From Ciona intestinalis (lineage: Eukaryota > Chordata > Ascidiacea > Phlebobranchia > Cionidae), in assembly GCF_000224145.3 (NCBI RefSeq), contig NC_020170.2:5001-69000 (forward strand): a stretch of DNA of 64,000 bases. Reading direction: 5' to 3'. The notes beneath the pieces are model-generated. The model made no database searches and was not told the origin of the DNA. It was given only the letters and a program-made list of their open reading frames with translations. This document shows, piece after piece, positions 24,501 through 32,381 of the stretch; position 1 is the stretch's first letter, and every line of letters starts with the position of its first letter. Position numbers and translations under genes: made by a program.

Positions 24501-27500
24501 TGATGTGTTCAATAAGTTAACATGTTTAGTACCTTAATACTGTTGAAGCAGGCTTTTGCTGAATTAGCAATGTTTATACTTCATATACATAAATGTTATA
24601 AGGTTTGCCAGATTGGTAGATACACAGAGACGATATTGTAGTTTGCAACCTAGTCGAATACTGCACAAAATATTATTCTAGATTCATTCTAAAGAAGTGC
24701 CCAAAGAATACTTTCAGGTCATACACTGCTTTTAGCATATATAGTTACAGGAAGCTTGTAATTGCTGTTTGTTGATGTGTTTTTTCCATTCCGTCATAAA
24801 TTGTATCTGTGACACTAAGAAATAGGATCATCTGTGGTTGAAATTGTATACTACTATAATGTATTTTAAACCTATGGTATGCCATCTCACTGTTATCCTA
24901 AGAAACAAAATATTTTTTATAGTAAAATATGAAAATTAAATAGGTTTCTTTGAAATCGTAATATTTTAGCAAAACTGATAAACGGTTACATAGTATCAGT
25001 AATGTGCGAAAGTATGTATGCAAAAACTAAAACAAAATCAAATTCTATTCATGAAATAATGGATTAAAATGAGCACTGTTCGCGTCAATAGTGCTTTTAT
25101 TTCCTGAGAAGTTTAGGTGTACTCCTAGGCCCGATGGGATGAAGGAAAAGTGTCATGTTAAAAAACGATCATGAACTATCCTTCTGTAATCTGTCTAATA
25201 TTCTTTTTAGGTAAGTTACTATTTGATGAAGGGACTTTAAGAAGCAAGGAAGAAGCTCTTTCATGTTTTGAACAGTCGTTTGATGCCATGGTTACTGAAA
25301 ACAACCCTAGTGAAAAAATTTTACGCAAATCTTCTAGGTAGCTGAGGTTTATGAAAAATATGATTTGTTTAGTTTATTAAATGTCAAAATATCTGTATGA
25401 ATAAGCAGCAGTTTTTAATTTTTAAACGTTGTTTTCCTGTTTCAGAAACATTAAACAAGTTTTAAATGATTTGCGTTCTGGCCATTTTGCCTTTGGCTGT
25501 GCTGCAACACCAGATCAACGCAGCACAGAGCGTCCATTCAGTGCTATGTCATGGCACAACAATGAGCTGGACAAGAAGCTTCAATCATCAACAACATCTA
25601 CATATGATAGAAGTAGTGTAAGTAAATATATAGTGAGTGTATATTAGGTATTGATGCTTTCACAACCTTTAGTGTGTCTGTATTTAAGACACCTGACAAA
25701 ATTTTATTTAACCCATGTGTTTTAATATTGGGTTTGTACAAATTACCATAATTTTCGTAAAAACTAAAACAAAACCACAAAGTTGCATGATAACTCAGGG
25801 ATGATATCACCACATATTTTGAGCAATGGGACACAATTTGCCGCATTAGTTTTAATTTCACCATTAGAGGGGCATACCAACGAAAAATTAAATTTTGTAT
25901 ATGGATACATATGCTCAAATGTGTATTAAAGGTACCATCAAAGTTTGCCAAAACGATACGGCTTCTAAAACAAAATGGAGTAAAAAATATTCCGCTGTTT
26001 CGACAATGCATGGGATATCCCATAAGAAAAAAAATCACTCAACTTTGATGGTTTCTAGTTTCAAAAATACTGAAGAAAGTTTAAATTTTTTTCAATTTTC
26101 TTTATGTAGTTTTGAAGAAAAAGCATTCATTATACCAATTCAGAAATAAAATTTGAATTTTATTAAGTATTTTAGAAACTAGGACGATCAAAGTTGAGTG
26201 AATTTTTTCTAATGGGAAATCCCATGCATTGCGCCATGGCCAATTTTTTTTAGTCCAGCGGTCGAATTTGGGGTTTTAAAACTCATTTTTTCAGAAGCAC
26301 TTTTGTATTTTAAAATTTTTTAGGGTAGGTCACATTTGAACTTATCTATTAATACACAAATTTTAATTTTTCGTTGGTATGCCTCTTTAATGGGGAAATT
26401 AAAACTAATGGTTGTTCTGCAAGAGTTATTTACAACCTATTATATTACTATATAGAGATGCAGTATGAGAGGATCTATCACATCCACCCGACCGTACAGC
26501 TCATACAGTGCACGTTCCTTTGCAAACCACGTTGTCCTTACTCCTAAGATTACACCACGTCAGGTAACTCATGAATAAAATCTGACAATGTTTGTTTTAT
26601 ATCCTATAGCTGCAATAAATACACATGGTTTCTGGTGGTTGTAGATACATTGTTTTGCCACAGATTCGATCATCTGGAGTTGATGGGCAGTGTACTATAC
26701 CTTTTCGTTCACTGCATAGAACAGGTGATCGGCTGCTATATATGCAACATTCTTTCCATAGATTGCATTGCCGTATAATCAATGGAATGAATGTAACTTA
26801 CTTTATCCCCGCGTGGCCGAAAAACGTCAGTCGTTATAACACAGATGTTCATACACTAGTGCTGGCTTATTTATGTATGGCTGATAATTTGGACAACCCA
26901 TCAGTGACCACTGGGTTGGGGCAATTGCTGTTAAGTGTCTTGCCCAAAGATACATTCGCCCACAATGGTAGCAGTGACGAACCTTGAACCCATTACCTCT
27001 GGGTTCTGGTTACAGGAGGGCCCGCTAACCACTTCGCAACATCACCGGACAATAGATATCTTATAGAAGCGCAGTTTTGTTGCTTGTCTTGTTTTCTTTC
27101 TGAAAGGAAGTCATTTAATTTACAGATAGCTTTGTTTTAATATATATAGAGAGAGAAAGTTAGTTTGAAGTCTGTAACTCAATTTTATCTTTGAACTTTA
27201 TAAGGGAAAACGAATGTATCTACATATCAAGTCATTTCATCTGGTGGTGTTGAACCTGTCGTAATTGTTCCTGGTAGAAGATATGGGGGTAATGGCAGAC
27301 AGATGAATGTTGATATGAAGGTGCGGTGAATTTGTGATAAAACTTGTGTCAAGTCGTATACTATATATGGATAAACTTTCAAGCGAGTCAAGCCAAGGGT
27401 CGTGGGGTTTTAATGTTCAGAGACCAAGTAGTCTGCTTTGGTAAAAGTTGCATACCTAAAAGGTTATATCAACAAAATCAAAATTTGTATATAGGTAGAG

Positions 27501-28982
27501 ATGCTCAAATGTTACCAAACTTTAGACATTTTCAAAAAAATATATACACCGGGTATTAGGAAACAAAAGGAACGTTTTAAGATCAAAGTCAGGCGTTTGT
27601 GTTAAAACTAACTTTGAAAATGTGCAAAAAAAGTGTTTTCACCAGCATAAGCTTGTAGTTAGCCATAGAATTAAAATGTTTCTGTAGCTGTGTTAACTAA
27701 AGAAACAAGTCTTTATTTTTTATATTCTTTGTACATTTATAAAACAGAAGAATTCACTGTAACAAATCTGATTTTCAATATTATTTTTTGATAGGAAATC
27801 ATTGTGGCATGGCCAATTTTTTACTCATTTGACTAAATGTTTTGTTGTTTATAGTTCATTTAAATTGGCAGACTAATTCTTAACAATTTTTAACAGACAT
27901 ACTGACATACATGTACCTGGTTTCTTATGTAGATATAAGTTATGAAACTTTTTTGGTTGAATACTTATTTAAACCTGGTTCAATGAAATTGACTGACATT
28001 CTTAATTTAATTTTTTCCTAAATTGCAGATCAAAAGTCCAAGAACTTATACAGGTCAAACCAGGTTGGTAGTGTATAAAAATATTTATAATCAAGAATGC
28101 AAAAACAAGACATTACCACAAATTTCTATTAATTACCCATTATAGTCAAAGATTCTCTCGATGGTAACATGCATAAAATCAAAGCATCTGTACCACATTT
28201 TTAAGCAAAGGACTGGATTGTCGGCGCCATGGCAAAGTGGTTAGCACGCCTGCCTGTAACCCAGAGGTAATGGGTTTAAGGCTCGACGTTGCTACTATTG
28301 TGGGCGTATGTGTCCNNNNNNNNNNNNNNNNNNNNNNNNNNNNNNNNNNNNNNNNNNNNNNNNNNCGACAATTGCTTGAACCCAGTGTTCACTAATGGGT
28401 TGTCCAAATTATCAGCCATACATAAAAAAATTCCCAAAAAATAATCACCCACAAAGTAAGCTAACATACATGGTAACAAGTAAGCTGGCCTGAGGTGCTA
28501 AACCCGTGTGATAACAACTGTCGTTTTCTGGCCACGCGAGAATTAAGTAAGTTACATTCATTCATTCATTTATTGTGAAAGGTATATATAAGAATTTTCA
28601 TCACAGGAAATTAGATCAGAATTGTCATCAAACATTTGGATTTGATAAACTTTGTTTGAACGTTCATGGTTCACATTGTTTGATATCAGACCTTCTCTCA
28701 CCTCATTTATCATCAAGAAGCAACAAACCATTGAATGATCAACATAAGTCAGCTTGGTTTAATGTACCTGGTAGATACAAGATACCTGGGAAGGTTATTC
28801 CATCAAAGCGCAATCAGGTATATTTGTTTTGTATGTTAGGTGGAATATCAGGATAGTTACAAATCAACTGATGAACATTAATATAATCTGTGGTTTCAAG
28901 GCTGTTTTGGTCTACTTGAAACTTAATCCAACATTGGTTGAACACCTAAAGTTATTACCTGACCATCACTGGCGCAAATAGA
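8782..28982 (+). CDS. NACHT/STAND ATPase with TPR-like repeats (TTC41/GNN-like), 26 exons
   Basis: Exon model read from the sequence: 8782-9550, 11250-11411, 12400-12493, 12793-12919, 13642-13742, 13950-14104, 14403-14579, 15103-15265, 15525-15765, 15966-16081, 18385-18534, 19121-19235, 19683-19917, 20782-20948, 21175-21355, 22750-22837, 23179-23311, 23591-23691, 25211-25337, 25446-25617, 26456-26563, 26664-26724, 27205-27320, 28029-28063, 28607-28817, 28902-28982. The total is 4186 nt, about 1395 codons. All junctions keep phase except 21355/22750, where a small exon of length 3n+2 seems to be missing. Order of domains: an N-terminal SSTFVDLEDE-type region, a P-loop ATPase, an all-helical middle, TPR-like repeats, a low-complexity tail. 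The length and a few remembered motifs suggest TTC41; NPHP3 and other NACHT-TPR proteins are alternatives. STAND ATPases are signal-responsive scaffolds; the exact role here is unknown. Confidence 0.8.
9708..11128. mobile_element. Rep-A copy split by an inserted Rep-B element, in intron 1
   Basis: Rep-A sequence runs from the edge of the N gap to about 10035 and resumes at about 10701-11128. Its inner arms carry TGCTGACTCAGCA (near 9951) and TGCTGAGTCAGCA (near 10756). Rep-B occupies 10036-10700. The left end of Rep-A lies in the gap. Confidence 0.75.
10036..10700. mobile_element. Rep-B: MITE with TTACCCTGTTTACATGA ends, short form
   Basis: The left end TTACCCTGTTTACATGA has its exact reverse complement at 10684-10700. 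Subterminal GC-richer blocks (TTGGATTTGAATTCAATCCG; GGTTCGAATCCGAC) also pair. A 1.67-kb version in the opposite orientation lies at 50149-51818, and a 5' fragment lies at 18701-18960. Confidence 0.85.
11250..15265 (+). CDS. STAND/TPR gene exons 2-8: NACHT ATPase core
   Basis: Exons 11250-11411, 12400-12493, 12793-12919, 13642-13742, 13950-14104, 14403-14579 and 15103-15265. The Walker A motif GDPGSGKTTLLANW is near residue 359, encoded by exon 12793-12919. A Walker B-like strand, HPCVVVIDSVNDI, is in exon 13950-14104. A sensor-like segment, CHIIISTRRSDL, is in exon 14403-14579. LGRDHLSKVWANRL followed by ERPLYLATLSHL, in exon 15103-15265, matches the NPLYL-type helix that closes NACHT modules. 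Invariant P-loop Gly, Lys and Thr are present, so ATP binding is plausible. The donor after 13742 (AA/GTGATT) is weak. Confidence 0.85.
11630..11775. repeat. Degenerate SINE fragment
   Basis: GGGTTCGAGCAATTACC and AAGTGACTTGCCCAAAGATAC resemble the SINE's B-box and its CTTGGGCAAGACACTTA block in a scrambled, decayed state. This is an intron relic. Confidence 0.4.
12951..13147 (+). mobile_element. tRNA-headed SINE, 5' part
   Basis: It begins ATGGCACAGTTGGTTAGCAA (A-box-like). GGGTTCAAGGCTTGTC (B-box-like) follows, then the family block CTTTGGGCAAGACACTTAGC. It starts about 30 bases after the donor of the P-loop exon (12919). It ends where the reverse-oriented SINE-like block at 13148 begins. 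Confidence 0.75.
13148..13388 (-). mobile_element. Second tRNA-headed SINE, antisense
   Basis: Read on the minus strand it starts GCGCCGTGGCTTGGTGG and then has CCAGTTCGATGCTC, A- and B-box-like blocks, and ends with ACGGACCTCACCC-like sequence. Related fragments are at 53657-53778 and 58570-58700. Confidence 0.65.
15525..19235 (+). CDS. STAND/TPR gene exons 9-12: helical middle region
   Basis: Exons 15525-15765, 15966-16081, 18385-18534 and 19121-19235. Exon 9 reads RDFWKSVFLLWSRRYSWG and later LLLKEILHILLLVGYKG, then PHDWRMFR. Exon 10 has GLITIAHDDVTLAL. Exon 11 has LLASYFINHG and KLIELPWHLHQCKDW, a winged-helix/arm motif (YF, ELPWHL, W) common to NACHT-TPR and NACHT-WD proteins. The exon 11 acceptor that keeps phase is the AG at 18383-18384; the nearer AG at 18391-18392 would break it. 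Confidence 0.8.
16255..16318 (-). repeat. SINE 3'-end fragment
   Basis: GTAACTTACTTTATCCTAGC is the reversed SINE tail (GCGAGGATAAAGTAAGTTAC) adjoining a short ATGAATGA run. Only the tail is present. Confidence 0.55.
16636..16945 (+). mobile_element. tRNA-headed SINE, near full length
   Basis: It begins GGCGCCATAGCTCAGTTAGT and continues through TTGGGCAAGCCACTTAATAG and GATCAGCCATACATAAA to the tail GCGAGGATAAAGTAAG with an ATTCAT end. This is the most complete forward copy, in the intron after exon 10. Confidence 0.8.
17092..17173 (+). other. Candidate cassette exon of 82 nt that breaks frame
   Basis: A good acceptor (TTCTGCTTTAG) and a strong donor (ACG/GTATGT) bound 82 bases lying between exons 10 and 11. 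Entered in the phase left by exon 10 it reads TGC TAA and stops at once. In another phase it is open (NCFASDFGCEDLQCLL). Its exit phase matches exon 11. It may be a poison cassette exon, or a chance pair of splice sites. Confidence 0.35.
18701..18960 (+). mobile_element. Rep-B fragment
   Basis: It begins CCATGTTTACATGACC and contains TCGACCGACCG, TTGATGTATAGGACTTGTCA and GTGTATATCTGGCAA. It is collinear with 50155-50415 of the long Rep-B copy. The 3' end is not present. Confidence 0.65.
19683..25617 (+). CDS. STAND/TPR gene exons 13-20: acidic linker and TPR-like repeats
   Basis: Exon 19683-19917 is a Ser/Glu-rich linker (TESRSGTEDRELSETESCSF). Exons 20782-20948, 21175-21355, 22750-22837, 23179-23311, 23591-23691 and 25211-25337 carry helical-pair repeats with TPR spacing: ELTSLYHKMGWLLFHM; LQLAINVYDNLS; GHAQANAVFGNIL; MDQAEVLLKKSLQTYL with KVANLLRDLGELYSSK; AMTTYRQALDIMQHIG; and KEEALSCFEQSFDAM. 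Exon 25446-25617 leaves the repeats and becomes Ser/Thr-rich. The phase mismatch between 21355 and 22750 lies in this block. TPR arrays are protein-binding surfaces. Confidence 0.8.
20306..20512 (-). mobile_element. tRNA-headed SINE, reverse copy
   Basis: Reversed tail GTAACTTGTTTTATCTTGGC, reversed middle CACAATGGTAGCAGCAACGA, B-box-like block and ACTGTGCTACAAAGC head, in the intron before exon 14. Confidence 0.7.
21430..22140 (+). repeat. Rep-E copy
   Basis: It starts near GATCTAATGCGTGAGCACG and runs to an AACAACAAC-rich end followed by AAAAGGATCAATATGTCC. Both ends recur in the copy at 43566-44585. It lies in the intron where the host gene's missing small exon should be. Confidence 0.6.
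22432..22738 (+). mobile_element. tRNA-headed SINE
   Basis: GTGCACAGTTGGTTACCCTG head, GGGTTCAAGGCTTGTCACTG B-box-like block, TTGGGGCAAGACACTGAACG, ATCAGCCACACATAAAAAAT, and the tail AGGATGAAGTAAG. It ends a few bases before exon 22750-22837, so its tail abuts the acceptor. Confidence 0.8.
23692..25210 (+). other. Long intron without recognised content
   Basis: About 1.5 kb of AT-rich sequence between exons 18 and 19. A weak SINE-like relic precedes it at about 23390-23500. I see no exon or intact element here. Confidence 0.4.
25866..26392. mobile_element. Rep-A foldback MITE
   Basis: The ends AGAGGGGCATACCAACG and CGTTGGTATGCCTCTTTAA are inverted. The inner block CATGCATGGGATATCCCATAAG-like sequence appears near 26006, with its inverse near 26210. 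At about 527 bp it is a shorter, internally deleted version of the 3151-4025 copy. Confidence 0.75.
26456..28982 (+). CDS. STAND/TPR gene exons 21-26: basic, low-complexity C-terminus
   Basis: Exons 26456-26563, 26664-26724, 27205-27320, 28029-28063, 28607-28817 and 28902-28982. Landmarks: STRPYSSYSARSF, IRSSGVDGQCTIPFRSL, EPVVIVPGRRYGGNGR, KSAWFNVPGRYKIPGK, and the end LVEHLKLLPDHHWRK followed by TAG at 28980. The SAWFNVPGRY stretch looks like a conserved C-terminal motif. If the donor at 28818 were not used, the frame would stop at 28856; I prefer the spliced end because phase and open frame fit. The 28029-28063 to 28607 junction has a second in-phase solution. Confidence 0.65.
26783..27052 (-). 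mobile_element. tRNA-headed SINE, reverse copy
   Basis: Reversed tail GTAACTTACTTTATCCCCGC, the reversed block GTTAAGTGTCTTGCCCAAAG and a reversed B-box CTTGAACCCATTACCTC, ending in a TTCGCAACATCACCGG head. It lies in the intron between exons 22 and 23. Confidence 0.8.
27456..27840. repeat. Degenerate Rep-A relic
   Basis: GGTTATATCAACAAAATCAA, TAGGTAGAGATGCTCAAATG and GGCATGGCCAATTTTTTACT keep the order of the Rep-A arms but are heavily decayed, which suggests an old insertion. Confidence 0.5.
28224..28566 (+). mobile_element. tRNA-headed SINE interrupted by an assembly gap
   Basis: GGCGCCATGGCAAAGTGGTT head, TGGGTTTAAGGCTCGACG B-box-like block, N gap 28316-28365, ATCAGCCATACATAAAAAAA, and the tail GCGAGAATTAAGTAAG with (ATTC)n. 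The tail abuts the acceptor region of exon 25. Confidence 0.8.
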
Positions 28983-30926
28983 CGATTTGAAAGGGGAGGT
29001 TCTGATTTGCGCCGAAGGAGCAAAAAAATTGTGGCTTAAACCCCCACTTTCTGCTATAAACCCTCGTTTTACAGACTTATTTCAAATTTTAGATTACCAC
29101 GTATCTTGTCATGTTATTGGGTCCCGACCGCGAAGCTTATTTTGCGACGTAACAACAATTACGTCATAATGACCATTGACGCGTCCGTTATTAGCTACAT
29201 CGTAGATGTGAAAAACACGTTAGAATTACGTTCCTTGTTCTTTATGTGATACTAACCAACTTTCTATACCTCAGTAAAAATTATTAGGTCGTAATCGAGT
29301 TAAATCTACTCACCGTGCTGAGAAGTAAGCTGAGAAAAGGTCCGTTCAGCATATTCGAGTTATTTAACCTAATTTACTGTGGTAAAACAACCATGATTGT
29401 ATAACCTGTGCGAATCGAGCATCATTTATATTGGTAACGTTTTATTTTAGCGTTTTCTACAAGCCAAGAAATCAATTAAAAACCTGTCAATCACCGCCGG
29501 TTGCGAGTGTCGATATAAGGCGGTGCACTGCCATTGACCACTTGCCATGAAAGGTTAAACCCGATATTAAATTTACATATTATCTAGAATTACAAAGTTG
29601 GCAGAGTGAAATGTTGTATTGACGGCTGGTCTCGTCGTAATTACGGTTGAATTTAAATATTTAATTCACATTTTGTTTTATGATATTGCACCTGTAGCCA
29701 GACATGTAAAATGTGCAAACCGTTATAGTTTTAATAACATGCTTCTGTAAACAATTATTAATAGCCTGGGCCCGAGCGCTAATGAGGTCATTAAGGAGAA
29801 AATGCGCACACGTCCGGTTTTAGTCAGAAGGAACCGCTAATAAAATCGCACAGAACACGTGGTTTCCGATCAGAGAGACCGCACAAGACGCGAGTTTCAT
29901 GAATTGCAGTGTTGCAAGATGTAGAATTCATATAAAATTTATTTATAGTTGTTACAAAAGATTTTGCAATTTATTAAAATAAAGTAATTTTACAATTTTT
30001 CGCCTTGAACTAGGTTTCGTTACAAATTCTGATGTGAAACCCGCATATTCAACCACGACACCACGCATATTCGGATTCGATATAAAAATGCATCGAATAA
30101 CGCCGAATTAATTGAATCCTGATTCGGCCCATCCCTAATGTTTTACACGTGATTAAGCACCTTATATCTACCCGGCTAAAAATATTCACGTAAAAAAAAA
30201 ACTTTAGATTGTATTAATAGAAGCCGTGTTAAAGTAGAGATTTTTAGATCGGAAAATATTAATATTGGACGTTGCTACTTTATCTTAACAGTTTTTTACG
30301 CAGAAACGCACTGATGCTAAAACTCTTTCAACTACAAGGTCCACATCATACATGTGATCTAAAAATGTAAGAAAAAAATGTGTAGGGCTTCTTTTAAAAC
30401 CATAATATAATCATGTTTTAATAAATATTTATGAAATAGCTGTATTTAGCAGATACCTACATTCATGCACTTATCTGAAACTTACACATGGTGCTTATTC
30501 CTATATCAAAATATTCTCCCTTAATTATATTATTTTCCACCTTATTAAAGTCAAGTTTATTTTTCAGAAACTTTTGTACGACATAAGAGTTTGTAATGTT
30601 TATTGCGGAACAACAAGCACTTAAAATACCTTTTACAATATATTTATATTTGGGATTACTTTTCACTGTGTCTGATATTGCTCTTTTTTGTTTTTGAATT
30701 TGTAACTTAACATATTGATTACGTTGTAAAATCTCTAATTAAAAACGTAATTATCAAATTCATGTTTGGCACATACTACCCTGAATTGTAGATAACAGTT
30801 ACTTAATATATGTGCACACTGCGTTCCAGTTTATGATTGTTTGTAGTTTATTTTTACAATAAAATATTTTAACAAAGAACACTTTCCAAAAACCAAACAA
30901 CGTAACACGTAAGGTGAACTAACTTC
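28983..30926. other. Tail-to-tail spacer between the STAND/TPR gene and M1AP
   Basis: About 1.9 kb holding the 3' ends of two convergent genes. An AATAAA lies at about 29981 on the plus strand. Near 30050-30140 a GC-richer fragment ending GGCCCATCCCTAATG resembles the hAT-like end at 2157. No further gene seen. Confidence 0.4.
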
Positions 30927-32381
30927 TCATTTATTAATCCGATCTTGTCTTGGAGGTAGAAACCTTTTAATTTTTAGTGGTATAGCCTTAGCTTTATTCG
31001 TTTGGTTGGCCGTCGATCGTTTTGTTTTATTTGGCTGTTTAGTCGAAATTGCATTATGTGGGTTGGTGAATGAAGCCGATAACACATCTGTTACGAACAA
31101 GGGGTTAAAAGTATTTTGCCTCTCAACCTTTGACATTTCATTAATAATTTCTGCTCTCGCTTGAAGCGAAGTTAATTCCAATTTTTGTTGATTCGGTAAA
31201 TCACAATCAAGTAGCAGGGTACCTGATGCGATAGACTTTATTAACAAAGTCGCTGGGTTCGGTGCCGCCATTATAAGAAACAATGCTGTAGGAAGTTGTA
31301 TCCGGCCCCTTTTGTTGGATTGTTGTGTGATGTTCTTACAAACAACACATACATCGTTGTCAATTAAGTATTGAGAGAAAGTGATGAATCTATTCTGATT
31401 AGTTTCAAGTTCATTCCATTCCATTCTCCAGCATCGCGAGTTGTACATAACATACGGATGACCAAATAGAACGGATTCACACACGGACGCAGAGGGAACT
31501 TGTTGAATAATTTGTAACTGTGTAATTGGAACCGATTCGCCTGGTTTTACTGCCTTTAACTGAACATTTTTTATGTGGTCGGCGTTTGAACTCAATACAA
31601 AATGTTGACTAAATATAAACTCTGATGGGTCCAGTACTCTCTCCTGCAAATCACATTTGATTCGAAGTCCGGAATTAAAATACAAGTGCACATGTTCCCT
31701 GTCTGTACTTTTATCCGACAACAACCTTCTCAAGAACATCTCAACACAAACCGAGTCCACTTCCCCAGATACCAATTCCAAGATACCAGTTAAATCTGCG
31801 TCGTCATTACTTAGTGTAATGTCATCTGGTACCGGGTAATCTCCGGTCGGTGCCATTCCAAACAAAGTGACGCGTGGTATATCCGATATATCAATTCCCG
31901 TCAAAGTTGTTTTGACCAGCGCCAGGAGTGTTTGAGGCGGCCTAAAACACATGACAGTCACTTCTAACTTTGAAAAAAAAAGATCATTTCGTTTAAACTT
32001 GTGAAATTGATTCACCGCCTCACGTAGGGCTTGTTCCAACATCTTAACTGAACTAGCGCCACAGTGATTCGTGGTTTCTCTCGACAATCGACGCAGCTCT
32101 TCCACCGCACCTTGGATCCGTGTGTGCGACTCGTTGTTAAGTTGTATGAAAGGCAATAATACCTCAGGATAAGTCAGTGCGCACAATATGCTAAAGTGTG
32201 GAACTCGCCTCGGCCCGTTTTTCATCAAACAAAGAAGATTCGAGAATCTTGTTATTCCATTACATACCGCTTCAATGTTGTCTTGAGTGTACGTGGTGGA
32301 CAAATCCACGATCACGCATTGGCCAGGTTGTCTTGCAAATGGGTAACGCACATTACTATACACACCACTAGCAGTTGCCAT
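30927..32381 (-). CDS. M1AP: Meiosis 1 associated protein orthologue, single exon
   Basis: An intact 484-codon frame starting at ATG 32381. In vertebrates M1AP (about 530 aa) is a germ-cell protein needed for meiotic progression in the male. Blocks shared in order with my memory of human M1AP: LPFIQLNN near 76; ASSVKMLEQALREAVNQF near 109; VDSVCVEMFLRRLL near 208; DREHVHLYFNSG near 227; IKCDLQERVLDP near 241; SVCESVLFGHPYVM near 299; SRCWRMEWNELETNQNRF near 315; FNPLFVTDVL near 425. The tail (450-484) is Lys/Thr/Asn-rich and basic. No intron is needed, whereas vertebrate M1AP is multi-exonic. An AATAAA overlaps the last codons and the stop (ATTAATAAATGA), with another about 80 bases further. 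Confidence 0.92.
   Translation of the reverse strand: MATASGVYSNVRYPFARQPGQCVIVDLSTTYTQDNIEAVCNGITRFSNLLCLMKNGPRRVPHFSILCALTYPEVLLPFIQLNNESHTRIQGAVEELRRLSRETTNHCGASSVKMLEQALREAVNQFHKFKRNDLFFSKLEVTVMCFRPPQTLLALVKTTLTGIDISDIPRVTLFGMAPTGDYPVPDDITLSNDDADLTGILELVSGEVDSVCVEMFLRRLLSDKSTDREHVHLYFNSGLRIKCDLQERVLDPSEFIFSQHFVLSSNADHIKNVQLKAVKPGESVPITQLQIIQQVPSASVCESVLFGHPYVMYNSRCWRMEWNELETNQNRFITFSQYLIDNDVCVVCKNITQQSNKRGRIQLPTALFLIMAAPNPATLLIKSIASGTLLLDCDLPNQQKLELTSLQARAEIINEMSKVERQNTFNPLFVTDVLSASFTNPHNAISTKQPNKTKRSTANQTNKAKAIPLKIKRFLPPRQDRINK

Noticed and set aside
25598-26038. 146-codon minus-strand frame
   Set aside because: Most of it lies in the Rep-A MITE and the intron of the STAND/TPR gene; no conserved motif.
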